A DNA stretch of 64,000 nt from Acidipropionibacterium acidipropionici (GCF_001441165.1 NZ_CP013126.1:434001-498000), one strand, 5' to 3'; shown: positions 16,258-24,505, counted from the stretch's first letter. The notes: generated by a model not told the origin, from the letters alone. A program made the numbers and translations.

Positions 16258-17231
16258 GAGTCGTCATCGGCGTCGGGGGCAATGCCATCGCGCCCCGTGG
16301 ACAGGCCAACACGGTCGCCGATCAGCGGGCGCAGATCCGTCGGGTCTGCGGCACCCTGCTCGACGTCGCCGCCGCCCATGAGCTGGTCATCACCCACGGC
16401 AACGGCCCCCAGGTCGGCATGCTCGCCCTCCAGAAGGATCCCGACGGGCGCGCCCCGCTGCCCCTGGACGTGCTGGGCGCCGAGACCCAGGGGATGATCG
16501 GCTACCTCATCGAGACCGAGTTGCGCAACGAGATGACCAGGCGCTCCCGGGCCCTCACCAAGCAGCAGCGCGCCCGGGCGCACCGCGACGGGGAGGTCAT
16601 CCGAAGCGGCGGCGCCCAGCGGCTGGTCACCACGGTGCTCACCCTGGCCGAGGTCTCACTCGACGATCCGGCCTTCGACCACCCCACGAAATTCGTCGGC
16701 CCCGTCTACACCCCCGAGCAGGCCCGGGCCCTGGCCGACGAGCACGGCTGGGTCTTCGCCGACGACGGCGGCCACCCGCGCCGGGTGGTGCCGAGCCCCC
16801 GGCCCCGCCGGATCATCCAGGTGGACTCCACCAAGCAGCTGCTGGCTGCCGGGCACATCGTCATCTGCACCGGCGGCGGGGGGATCCCGATCGCCCGCGA
16901 TCCCAAGGGCTACTACGTCGGCGTCGAGGCGGTGCTGGACAAGGACGCCAGCTCCGCCCTGTTCGCCGCCGAACTCAAGGCCGACGTGCTCGTGCTGGCC
17001 ACCGACGCCGACGCCGTGATGGCCGACTGGGGGACGCCTGATGCCCGACCGATCCGGCAGGCCAGCGTGGCCGAGCTGGAGGCCATGGACCTGGCCGAGG
17101 GGTCGATGGGGCCCAAGGTGAAGGCGGGCTGCGACTTCGTCGCCAAGCACGGCGGACGGGCGGTGATCGGCCGACTCTCGGACCTGGAGAAGCTCGTCGC
17201 CGGGACCGCCGGCACCTCGATCGTCGCCTGA
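16254..17231 (+). CDS. arcC: carbamate kinase (AllK/ArcC family)
   Basis: 325 residues. It transfers phosphate from carbamoyl phosphate to ADP, giving ATP and carbamate, which decays to ammonia and CO2. Family motifs seen in order: GVGGNAI, THGNGPQVG, AETQGMIGY, KFVGPVY, TGGGGIP, EAVLDKD, TDADAV and GSMGPKV. It ends the fdrA operon and is the only energy-yielding step of the pathway, the role E. coli gives to AllK. An arginine deiminase kinase (ArcC) would look similar, but no arcA or arcB is nearby. Confidence 0.93.
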   Translation: MRVVIGVGGNAIAPRGQANTVADQRAQIRRVCGTLLDVAAAHELVITHGNGPQVGMLALQKDPDGRAPLPLDVLGAETQGMIGYLIETELRNEMTRRSRALTKQQRARAHRDGEVIRSGGAQRLVTTVLTLAEVSLDDPAFDHPTKFVGPVYTPEQARALADEHGWVFADDGGHPRRVVPSPRPRRIIQVDSTKQLLAAGHIVICTGGGGIPIARDPKGYYVGVEAVLDKDASSALFAAELKADVLVLATDADAVMADWGTPDARPIRQASVAELEAMDLAEGSMGPKVKAGCDFVAKHGGRAVIGRLSDLEKLVAGTAGTSIVA

Positions 17232-17254
17232 CCGGCGTCATCGGGCCGAAGCAG

Positions 17255-17292
17255 TGTCGAGTTGATGCTGGTCATTCCGCATCAACTCGACA
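17255..17292. repeat. palindromic repeat family 1, copy B (38 bp)
   Basis: Perfect 13-bp arms TGTCGAGTTGATG / CATCAACTCGACA with a 12-nt loop beginning CTGGTCATT. It sits between the convergent carbamate kinase and flavodoxin genes and probably terminates both. Confidence 0.85.
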
Positions 17293-17304
17293 CAGCCCGC
17301 GGCG

Positions 17305-17799
17305 TCACCGTCCGACCGCCGCGGCGACCAGCTCTCCGGCCCACCGTCCGGCCCGCTCCAGCTCCCCATCGGCCAGGGGACCGGGAGTGCCCAGCACCTG
17401 GAAGTCCTGGCGCTCCGCATCGCGGACGCCGTGACGGCGCAGCTTCTTGACCATCTGCTTGGACGCCGACCCGGACATGAAGCCCCCGGTGACCGTCGAG
17501 AAGACGGCGACCCGCCCGGCGTCCAGGCTCGTCGGCAGGGCATCGATCCACTCGATCACGCCTGTGACGGGCTCCCGTCCGCCCTTGTCGCGGGCCTGGG
17601 AGCGGCTCGCGGGGGTCGGCAGGTTCATATTGTGGGTGGGCGCGCCGATCAGGACCAGACCCTCCCCCGCCGGCGCCGGTGCCGCGTCGGCCTGAACCAG
17701 GCTCACCTGCGCCCCTCCCTCGCGCAGCGCGGCGGCGATCGCCCCGGCCACCCTGGCGGTGTTGCCGAAGCACGACTCGACGATCATCAGAACATTCAT
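17305..17799 (-). CDS. flavodoxin-like protein
   Basis: 164-residue flavodoxin fold. The N-terminal IVESCFGNTARVA matches the FMN phosphate loop (normally T-x-T-G-N-T, here E-S-C-F-G-N-T), and GAPTHNMNLP is the second FMN loop. Short flavodoxins are one-electron carriers. The nifJ product encoded at 56572 is a family able to use flavodoxin, so they could work together. The longer open frame to 18102 is rejected because ATG 17799 has an AGGAGGA site. It shares a control region with a divergent TetR gene. Confidence 0.85.
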   Translation of the reverse strand: MNVLMIVESCFGNTARVAGAIAAALREGGAQVSLVQADAAPAPAGEGLVLIGAPTHNMNLPTPASRSQARDKGGREPVTGVIEWIDALPTSLDAGRVAVFSTVTGGFMSGSASKQMVKKLRRHGVRDAERQDFQVLGTPGPLADGELERAGRWAGELVAAAVGR

Positions 17800-17914
17800 C
17801 GGACTCCTCCTGCGGTTCTCGTCCATGCGCAGGCCCGCCGGGATCGTGCCCGTCTCGTCGGCCAGGCCCTTCTGCCTGGGCGGCACTTCTCCCTGGGTGG
17901 TCTGCGCATGGTAT

Positions 17915-17954
17915 TTGGTATTCGGAGTACCAAGTACCAACAGCGTACTAGTCT
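17915..17954. promoter_or_regulatory. TetR operator and leaderless promoter between flavodoxin and tetR
   Basis: TTGGTA...TACCAA (17915-17933) is an imperfect 19-bp palindrome, followed by a further GTACCAA half-site (17934-17940). A TAGTCT -10 box (17949-17954) ends 6 nt before the tetR ATG. The arrangement suits autorepression of tetR and control of the divergent flavodoxin gene. Confidence 0.55.
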
Positions 17955-17960
17955 GACCCC

Positions 17961-18926
17961 ATGACGGACAAGAGAACGGGGCGAACAGACAGGAGGACGG
18001 AACGGACAGAGGCACCGGACGTGCCACCGCACGACCCCCAGCACAATGCCTCAGCCAGTCCCCTGCACAAGCCGATGCGCACCGGTACCGGCCGGCGTAC
18101 ACGGCTCTCCGATGCGCAGACCGAGCGGAGGATGTTGGATGCCGGTGTCCGATTCGTCACCGCCAACGGCCTGTCGCTCAGCCTGGAGCACCTGTCGATG
18201 GAGGATCTCATCCGCGACGCCGGGGTCTCGCGCACCTCCTCCTACCGTCGCTGGCCCACCAAGGACCAGTTCGCCGCCAGCCTCCTGATGGAGATCGCCC
18301 GGGCCACCGAGCTCACCAGCGACACCGAGGCCCTCCTCGAAGCGCTCGCCGACGCCGACATCGCCGCGATCGACGTCTCCACCCCCGCCGGACGCCGCAC
18401 CGCCCTGGTCGAGGCACTTCGCGCCCTCATGCACACCGACCTGGTCACGATGCTCGACTCCCCCCGCTGGCGCAGCTACATGGTGCTGCGGGCCGGGCAT
18501 ATCGGTCTGGCGGACACCGAGCTGCGCACCCGGGTGGCCGAGGCCCTGACCGCCACCGAGCAGCGCTTCACCGCCACCAGGGCCCGCGCCTTCGCCGCTC
18601 TGTGCCGGATCATCGGCTATCACCTCGACGAGCCGGAGACCATGACCTGGGAGCAGCTCTCACTGACGGTCGGCGCGATGGCCACCGGCATGCTCATCCG
18701 CGGCTACTCCGACCCGACCCCCATCAGGACCGTGACGCCGCGGCGCGCCCTCGGCTCGCAGGTCGCCTCGCCGTGGAGCGCGGCGGCCCTGGGAGCGGTC
18801 GGGACGTTCATGGACGCCGTCGAACCCGATCCCGAGGTGACCTGGGACGCCGAGCATCTCGCCCAACTTCGCGCTCAGCTGGCCGATCTGCCCGCCATCG
18901 CCCTGCAGATCCTCACCGAGGAGTGA
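17961..18926 (+). CDS. TetR family transcriptional regulator
   Basis: 321 residues, long for the family. A basic, low-complexity N-terminal tail of about 45 residues precedes the helix-turn-helix (about 50-95), with LSLEHLSMEDLIRDAGVSRTSSYRRWPTKDQF. A helical ligand domain follows. ATG 17961 lies 6 nt after the TAGTCT -10 box and has no Shine-Dalgarno, so the tail is probably translated from a leaderless mRNA. The likely target is the divergent flavodoxin gene and its own promoter (inference from the shared palindrome). The ligand is unknown. Confidence 0.85.
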   Translation: MTDKRTGRTDRRTERTEAPDVPPHDPQHNASASPLHKPMRTGTGRRTRLSDAQTERRMLDAGVRFVTANGLSLSLEHLSMEDLIRDAGVSRTSSYRRWPTKDQFAASLLMEIARATELTSDTEALLEALADADIAAIDVSTPAGRRTALVEALRALMHTDLVTMLDSPRWRSYMVLRAGHIGLADTELRTRVAEALTATEQRFTATRARAFAALCRIIGYHLDEPETMTWEQLSLTVGAMATGMLIRGYSDPTPIRTVTPRRALGSQVASPWSAAALGAVGTFMDAVEPDPEVTWDAEHLAQLRAQLADLPAIALQILTEE

Positions 18927-18950
18927 TCACGGCCTGCCACCTCGGGGCTG

Positions 18951-18988
18951 TGTCGAGTTGATGCTGGTCATTGGACATCACCTCGACA
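18951..18988. repeat. palindromic repeat family 1, copy C (38 bp)
   Basis: Arms TGTCGAGTTGATG / CATCACCTCGACA (one mismatch) with a loop CTGGTCATTGGA almost identical to copies A (inverted) and B. It lies between the convergent TetR and HAD genes. Confidence 0.85.
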
Positions 18989-19001
18989 CAGCCCCGGATG
19001 A

Positions 19002-19655
19002 TCAGCGCAAGGTGACGTGCACCCCGTCGGACTCTTTCGTGAACCGCACCCACGACAGATCGTCGACCACGGCGTCGGCGTCCAGATCACCCGACGTCGT
19101 GGTGCGCAGCGCCAGGGTGGCGCAGCCCGCGGCCCGGGCGGCGTCCAGACCGGCCTGGGAATCCTCCACCACCAGGCACCGGGCCGGATCGGCGCCCAGC
19201 CGCGAGGCGGCCAGCAGCCACGGGTCCGGGGAGGGCTTTCCGTGCTCGACGTCGGTCCGGGTGATGACGACCGGCGGGGCAGGGATCCGCGAGGCCGCGA
19301 TCCGCACCTCCATGAGGTCGCGGTCACAGGAGGTGGCGATGGCCGAGGTGGCGGCGTCCAGGGCCCGCAGGGCATCGACCGCCCCGGGCATCGGGACCAC
19401 CCCGTCGATGTCGCCCAGCTCCAGTTCCCGGATCCGGGCCAGGGCCCGGGAGCGCCGGGCAGGTTCGATGAGCTCATTGACGATCTCGATCACCGGGACG
19501 CCGTGGCGGGCGTCATCGGGGTCGACTCCGAATTCGGCCGTCCACCTGGCCCAGCACCGCTCCACCACAGCGGTGGAGTCGATGAGGGTCCCGTCGGAGT
19601 CGAAGAGCACGGCCTCGAAGTCGCAGCCGGCCAGTGGTCCCAGATCCTCGCCCAT
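19002..19655 (-). CDS. HAD superfamily hydrolase (phosphatase/phosphoglucomutase-like)
   Basis: 217 residues with the four HAD motifs: FDSDGTL (nucleophile Asp and acid/base Asp near residues 18-20), TSCD (motif II), the K of EHGKPSPDPW (motif III) and VVEDSQAGLDAA (motif IV). The helical cap lies between motifs I and II, as in beta-phosphoglucomutase and sugar phosphatases. The upstream open frame runs through two repeat elements, so ATG 19655, preceded by GGAGGATGGGGGC, is taken as the start. The substrate cannot be told from the sequence, and there is no operon partner. Confidence 0.85.
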   Translation of the reverse strand: MGEDLGPLAGCDFEAVLFDSDGTLIDSTAVVERCWARWTAEFGVDPDDARHGVPVIEIVNELIEPARRSRALARIRELELGDIDGVVPMPGAVDALRALDAATSAIATSCDRDLMEVRIAASRIPAPPVVITRTDVEHGKPSPDPWLLAASRLGADPARCLVVEDSQAGLDAARAAGCATLALRTTTSGDLDADAVVDDLSWVRFTKESDGVHVTLR

Positions 19656-19705
19656 GCCCCCATCCTCCCCCACTTCCTCCGCCCGCAGTATGCCCGGGCC
19701 GCGAT

Positions 19706-19783
19706 CGGGAATGAGTTCTGCCACCACAGCGTCACCGCGTGGATAATCCACCCCGCGGCCCGGACATGGCAGGACTCGTCCAG
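19706..19783. repeat. palindromic repeat family 4, copy A (about 78 bp)
   Basis: Outer arms GAGTTCTGCCA / TGGCAGGACTC and an inner palindrome GTGGATAATCCAC. The first 51 bp (19706-19756) are identical to 19797-19847, making two tandem copies 91 bp apart. A third, diverged copy is at 32061-32136. Confidence 0.85.
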
Positions 19784-19796
19784 GAGTCCCGACCCC

Positions 19797-19875
19797 CGGG
19801 AATGAGTTCTGCCACCACAGCGTCACCGCGTGGATAATCCACCCCGCCCCTGCGACAGGGCAGAACTCGTCGGGA
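19797..19875. repeat. palindromic repeat family 4, copy B (about 79 bp)
   Basis: The second tandem copy. Outer arms GAGTTCTGCC / GGCAGAACTC are perfect here, with the same inner GTGGATAATCCAC. It lies directly upstream of the TetR operator and promoter. Confidence 0.85.
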
Positions 19876-19903
19876 TCGGCCCCCTCCGACCGGCCCGCCG
19901 CTT

Positions 19904-19930
19904 GTGAGTGACCACTCACTCACATATGCT
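19904..19930 (+). promoter_or_regulatory. TetR operator and leaderless promoter for the ABC exporter operon
   Basis: GTGAGTG-AC-CACTCAC (19904-19919) has perfect 7-bp arms and overlaps the expected -35. TATGCT (19925-19930) is a -10 box ending 8 nt before the GTG start at 19939. The TetR protein encoded next probably binds here and represses itself and the exporter. Confidence 0.6.
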
Positions 19931-19938
19931 GCATCGAC

Positions 19939-20616
19939 GTGACCAGAGCCCGCCCCATGCCCCCCGAGCAGCGTCGCGCCTCCATCATCGACGCCACCCA
20001 CGCCCTGCTCGTCGAGCGCGGCATCACCTTCACCACCCGCGAGGTGGCCGAGGCCGCCGGCATCGCCGAGGGCACCGTCTTCCGGCATTTCAGCTCGAAG
20101 GACGACCTCATCCGAGCGGTCATCGACGATGCCTTCGACCCGGCTCCCCTGTGCCGGGAGATCGACGCCACCGACCCGAGCCTGGATCTGGCCCGCGCCG
20201 TCCACCACGCTCTGAGCCTCATGCAGCGCCGGTTCCACTCGATCACCGGGGTGATGACGGCTCTTCACCCCGCCCACCGGCCGCCCCCGCCCCCGGGCCC
20301 GGGCCACCCCGGCCCCGGCGATCCCCATCACGGGGTGCGCGCCTGGCACGCCGCCGTGATCGAGTCGTTGACCGGGATCCTGGGCCGCTACAGTGACCGG
20401 CTGCGGGTCCCCGTCGGCCAGGCCTGCACCCTTCTCGTGGCCTCGGTCCTGGTCGACACCGGGCTGGCACCGGTCGCGGTCCACCGGTTCTCCGCCACCG
20501 AACTCACCGACATCCTCCTCAACGGCATCGCGGTCGCCCCCACCGGGACCGATCCGCACCCCATGGCCCACTCCACCTCCCTCCACGTTCGTCCTCAGGA
20601 GTCCCCTTGCTCGTGA
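19939..20616 (+). CDS. TetR family regulator of the adjacent ABC exporter
   Basis: 225 residues. The N-terminal TetR helix-turn-helix (about 15-60) includes TTREVAEAAGIAEGTVFRHFSSKDDL. A helical C-terminal domain is interrupted by a Pro/Gly-rich insert near residues 110-130. The start is a GTG at 19939 behind a TATGCT -10 box, with no Shine-Dalgarno; ATG 19957 is a possible alternative. The stop overlaps the start of the first ABC gene, so the repressor and exporter form one operon. Drug-inducible efflux is the usual logic for this layout. Confidence 0.85.
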   Translation: MTRARPMPPEQRRASIIDATHALLVERGITFTTREVAEAAGIAEGTVFRHFSSKDDLIRAVIDDAFDPAPLCREIDATDPSLDLARAVHHALSLMQRRFHSITGVMTALHPAHRPPPPPGPGHPGPGDPHHGVRAWHAAVIESLTGILGRYSDRLRVPVGQACTLLVASVLVDTGLAPVAVHRFSATELTDILLNGIAVAPTGTDPHPMAHSTSLHVRPQESPCS

Positions 20617-22343
20617 AACTCGTCGGCCGGTACATCCGGCCGTACCGGTGGCAGGTTCTCGTCATCCTGCTGCTCCAGATCGGCGCCCAGGTGGCCTCGC
20701 TCACTCTGCCGACCATCAACGCCGACATCATCAACAAGGGTGTCGTCGCCCTGGACACCGGCTTCGTGAAGTCGCACTCGGCCATCATGCTGGCGCTCGC
20801 GGCCGCTCAGGCGGTCTGCCAGGTGGCGGCCATCTACCTGGCCGGCATGACGGCCATGGGGCTGGGCCGCGACATCCGCGACACGGTGTTCAACCGCACC
20901 ATCGAGTTCTCCTCCCGCGAGGTCAACAGGTTCGGCGCCCCCTCGCTCATTACCCGCACCACCAACGACGTCCAGCAGGTTCAGATGCTGGTCTTCTTCG
21001 TGCTGGGCATCATCATCGGCGCCCCGATCACCATGATCGTCGGCGTCGTGATGGCCCTGCGCGCCGACGTCGGCCTGTCCTGGATCATCGTCGTGGCGGT
21101 GGTGCTGCTCGGCGCCGTCATCGGCACGCTGATGACCAGGCTGGGGCCGCTGTTCCGCAGCCTCCAGAAGCGCATCGACGATCTCAACCGGGTCACCCGC
21201 GAGCAGATCACCGGCGTCCGGGTGGTCCGCGCCTTCGTCCGCGAGCCCTACGAGGCCGAGCGCTTCGACACCACGAACGGCAATCTGCGCGACATCCAGG
21301 TGTCGGTCGGCCGGTTGATGGCGGCGATGTTCCCCTCGGTGATGTTCATCATGAACATCTCCCAGATCGGGGTGTTCTGGTTCGCTTCCTCCCGGATCGA
21401 CTCCGGCGAGCTCGAGGTCGGCGCCCTGACCTCGTTCACCACCTACCTCATTCAGATCCTCATGAGCGTGATGATGGCCGTGATGATGATCATCTTCTGG
21501 CCGCGGGCCTCGGTCTGCGCCACCCGCATCCAGGAGGTGCTCGACACCGAGTCCTCCGTCGCCCCGCCCAGCAACCCCGTCACCGAGACCACCGAACCCG
21601 GAACCGTGGCCTTCCACGACGTCGAGTTCAGCTACCCCGGCGCCGATGCCCCGGTGCTCTCGGGCATCGACTTCACCATGACCCGGGGCACCACGACCGC
21701 GATCATCGGCTCCACCGGTGCGGGCAAGACCACCCTGGTCAATCTCATCCCGAGGCTCTTCGACGTCACCGGCGGCTCGGTGCTCGTCGACGGCGTCGAC
21801 GTCCGGGCTCTGGACCCGCATCTGCTGGAGCGGGCCGTCGGCCTGGTGCCGCAGAAGCCCTACCTGTTCACCGGCACCGTCGCCTCCAACCTGCGCGACG
21901 GCGATCCCGAGGCCGGCGACGAGGACCTGTGGGAGGCGCTGCGGATCGCCCAGGCCGATGACTTCGTCTCCGAGATGCCAGAAGGCCTCGACGCCCCCAT
22001 CGCCCAGGGAGGCACCAATGTCTCCGGCGGCCAGCGTCAGCGGCTCTCGATCGCCCGGGCACTGGTCAAGAAGGCCGACGTCTACGTCTTCGACGACTCC
22101 TTCTCGGCCCTGGACGTCACCACCGACGCGCGGCTGCGCGCCGCCCTGGACGAATCGATAACCGATGCGGCCATCCTGATGGTCGCCCAGCGGGTCTCCA
22201 CGATCCGCAACGCCGACCAGATCCTGGTCCTCGACGACGGCCGGCTGGTCGGAAAGGGCACCCACGAGGAACTCATGGAGACCTGCCCGACCTACCTCGA
22301 GATCGTCAACTCCCAGCTCTCCGCCGAGGAGGCAGCAGCATGA
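20607..22343 (+). CDS. ABC exporter half-transporter with degenerate catalytic site (subunit 1)
   Basis: 578 residues: six membrane helices (about 1-310) fused to a nucleotide-binding domain (about 340-578). The domain has Walker A GSTGAGKTT, Q-loop LVPQKPYLF, an intact signature NVSGGQRQR and Walker B VYVFDDSFSALD. In Walker B the catalytic Glu is replaced by Asp (second D of FDD), as in one half of heterodimeric exporters such as BmrCD or TmrAB. The TTG start has an AGGAG 5 nt upstream and overlaps the TetR stop; GTG 20613 is the alternative. The substrate is unknown. Confidence 0.9.
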   Translation: MLVKLVGRYIRPYRWQVLVILLLQIGAQVASLTLPTINADIINKGVVALDTGFVKSHSAIMLALAAAQAVCQVAAIYLAGMTAMGLGRDIRDTVFNRTIEFSSREVNRFGAPSLITRTTNDVQQVQMLVFFVLGIIIGAPITMIVGVVMALRADVGLSWIIVVAVVLLGAVIGTLMTRLGPLFRSLQKRIDDLNRVTREQITGVRVVRAFVREPYEAERFDTTNGNLRDIQVSVGRLMAAMFPSVMFIMNISQIGVFWFASSRIDSGELEVGALTSFTTYLIQILMSVMMAVMMIIFWPRASVCATRIQEVLDTESSVAPPSNPVTETTEPGTVAFHDVEFSYPGADAPVLSGIDFTMTRGTTTAIIGSTGAGKTTLVNLIPRLFDVTGGSVLVDGVDVRALDPHLLERAVGLVPQKPYLFTGTVASNLRDGDPEAGDEDLWEALRIAQADDFVSEMPEGLDAPIAQGGTNVSGGQRQRLSIARALVKKADVYVFDDSFSALDVTTDARLRAALDESITDAAILMVAQRVSTIRNADQILVLDDGRLVGKGTHEELMETCPTYLEIVNSQLSAEEAAA

Positions 22344-24406
22344 GCAGCACATCACGGACGGCGGCTGGCCACCAGGGCCCGCAGAAGACCGGGGCCCTCA
22401 GCAAGGACGAGCAGCAGCACATCGCCCGCCAGGCTTCCCGCCAGCGAGGCGGCGGCCACGGGCCCGGGGGCGGCGGGCGGATCGCCGAGAAGGCGGTGGA
22501 CTTCGGCCCCTCCCTCAAGCGCCTCCTCAAGGAGCTGGCGCTCAACAAGGTGGTCATCGGGATCATCGTCGTGGTCGCCGCCATCTCGGTGGCCCTCAAC
22601 GTCATCGGCCCCAAGATCCTGGGCCGGGCCACCGACGTCATCTTCGGCGGGGTCATCGGCAAGCAGCTCGGCAACCGCATCCCCCAGGCCCGGGGGATGA
22701 CGGCCGACCAGTTCATCGCGATGGTCGAGAAATCCGGCCAGAGCGGCCAGCTCGGCAAGTTCGTCGACGTCCTGCGCCAGTACGACGACATCGTGATCGG
22801 TCACGGCGTCGACTTCCACAAGCTGGGCCTGGTGGTGCTGGCGGCTCTGGGCGTCTACGTCATCTCGGCGCTGCTGATGTTCCTCCAGGGGTTCCTTCTC
22901 AACACCGCCGTCCAGCAGGCCATCTACCGGCTGCGCCGCAAGTTCTCGGCCAAGCTGGACAAACTGCCGCTGTCCTACTTCGACAAGCAGCCCCGCGGCG
23001 AGCTCATGAGCCGGATGTCCAATGACATCGACAATGTCGCCCAGACCCTCCAGCAGACCCTCCAGCAGTTGCTCAACGCCGTTCTCATGGTGATCGGCGT
23101 GCTCATCATGATGTTCTGGGTCTCGCCTCTGCTGGCCGTCATCAGCATCGTCGTCATCCCGGTCTCCGGGGTGGTCGCCGCCCTCATCGGCAAGCGCTCC
23201 CAGGTGCAGTTCGCGCACGTGTGGAAGTCCACCGGCGAGCTCAACGCGGTGGTCGAGGAGGCCTACACGGGGCACGCCCTGGTGAAGGCCTTCGGCCGCC
23301 AGGAGGCGGTCGGATCCACCTTCCACGACCGCAACGACGAGCTCTACCAGGCCTCCTTCAAGGCCCAGTTCATCTCGGGCATCATCCAGCCGGTGATGTT
23401 CCTGATCGGCAACATCAACTACGTCATCGTGGTGCTGGTCGGCTGCCTGAGGGTCACCAGCGGGCAGATGCCGCTGGGCGATGTGCAGGCGTTCATCCAG
23501 TACTCCCGGATGTTCACCCAGCCCATCACCCAGATCGCCTCGATGGCGAACCTGCTGCAGTCCGGCGTCGCCTCGGCCGAGCGGGTCTTCGAGGTCTTCG
23601 ACGCCGAAGAGATGAGCGCCGAGGCCGACGGGAAGCTCGTGGCGACCCGGGGCCGGGTGGCCTTCGAGGACGTCAGCTTCTCCTACTCCCCCGACGTCCC
23701 GCTCATCACCGACCTGTCCATGGTCGCCGAGCCCGGGCAGACGGTGGCGATCGTGGGACCCACCGGGGCGGGCAAGACGACCCTGGTGAATCTGCTGATG
23801 CGCTTCTACGAGATCGACGGCGGCCGGATCACCCTGGACGGCACCGACATCCGCACGGTGCCCCGGGCCGACCTGCGCTCCAGGATCGGCATGGTGCTCC
23901 AGGACACCTGGCTGTTCGGCGGCACGATCCGCGACAACATCGCCTACGGCCGTCCCGACGCCTCCGAGGAGGACATCGTCCGGGCCGCCAAGGCCGCCTA
24001 TGTGGACCGCTTCGTGCACTCCCTGCCCGACGGCTACGACACCGTGATCGACGAGGAGGGATCCAACGTCTCGGTGGGCGAGAAGCAGCTCATCACGATC
24101 GCCCGGGCCTTCCTGGCGGCCCCCGAGCTGCTCATCCTCGACGAGGCCACCAGCTCGGTGGACACCCGCACCGAGGTGCTGGTGCAGAAGGCCATGAACC
24201 GGCTGCGCTCGGGGCGCACGAGCTTCGTCATCGCCCACCGGCTCTCCACGATCCGCGACGCCGACCTCATCCTGGTGATGCAGCACGGCGCGATCGTGGA
24301 GCAAGGTTCCCACTCCGACCTGATGGCCGCCGAGGGCGCCTACTACGACCTCTACGAGTCGCAGTTCAACGCCGCGGCCGACGAGGAGGAGCAGCCGGTC
24401 CGCTGA
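22340..24406 (+). CDS. ABC exporter half-transporter, catalytic partner (subunit 2)
   Basis: 688 residues. A 45-residue Gln/Gly/His-rich N-terminal tail is followed by the six-helix membrane domain, with an unusually long first external loop (about residues 95-155). The nucleotide-binding domain has Walker A GPTGAGKTT and Walker B LLILDEATSSVD with the catalytic Glu. Its signature is altered to NVSVGEKQL instead of LSGGQ. It therefore supplies the active Walker B and the degenerate signature, complementing subunit 1. The ATGA overlap with subunit 1 supports a heterodimer. Multidrug or lipid export is likely. Confidence 0.9.
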   Translation: MSSTSRTAAGHQGPQKTGALSKDEQQHIARQASRQRGGGHGPGGGGRIAEKAVDFGPSLKRLLKELALNKVVIGIIVVVAAISVALNVIGPKILGRATDVIFGGVIGKQLGNRIPQARGMTADQFIAMVEKSGQSGQLGKFVDVLRQYDDIVIGHGVDFHKLGLVVLAALGVYVISALLMFLQGFLLNTAVQQAIYRLRRKFSAKLDKLPLSYFDKQPRGELMSRMSNDIDNVAQTLQQTLQQLLNAVLMVIGVLIMMFWVSPLLAVISIVVIPVSGVVAALIGKRSQVQFAHVWKSTGELNAVVEEAYTGHALVKAFGRQEAVGSTFHDRNDELYQASFKAQFISGIIQPVMFLIGNINYVIVVLVGCLRVTSGQMPLGDVQAFIQYSRMFTQPITQIASMANLLQSGVASAERVFEVFDAEEMSAEADGKLVATRGRVAFEDVSFSYSPDVPLITDLSMVAEPGQTVAIVGPTGAGKTTLVNLLMRFYEIDGGRITLDGTDIRTVPRADLRSRIGMVLQDTWLFGGTIRDNIAYGRPDASEEDIVRAAKAAYVDRFVHSLPDGYDTVIDEEGSNVSVGEKQLITIARAFLAAPELLILDEATSSVDTRTEVLVQKAMNRLRSGRTSFVIAHRLSTIRDADLILVMQHGAIVEQGSHSDLMAAEGAYYDLYESQFNAAADEEEQPVR

Positions 24407-24419
24407 TCGGGCCCGGTGA

Positions 24420-24498
24420 GTCCCCGGATTCCCCTCGCACCACAGGTTCTCGTCCCGGTAGGGAGGCAGGAGCCGGTCGCGCGGGGAATCCGGGGATT
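24420..24498. repeat. palindromic repeat family 6, copy A (about 79 bp)
   Basis: Arms GTCCCCGGATTCCCC / GGGGAATCCGGGGAT around a centre containing GGTTCTCGTCCC. Read on the minus strand, the element at 61286-61362 has the same order of blocks. It lies between the convergent exporter and LacI genes. Confidence 0.8.
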
Positions 24499-24505
24499 CC
24501 TCGTC

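Noticed and set aside
19706-19875. CRISPR-like array from the two 51-bp direct repeats
   Set aside because: Only two units, far too long for CRISPR repeats, each with its own inverted arms, and no cas genes.
19002-19919. Extended 305-residue version of the HAD protein
   Set aside because: The extra N-terminal residues are translated from the two family-4 repeat elements; the internal ATG with a ribosome-binding site starts the conserved domain.
22355-24313. 653-codon minus-strand frame opposite the second ABC gene
   Set aside because: Antisense shadow rich in Val/Gly/Asp/His without any domain; the plus strand carries all ABC motifs.
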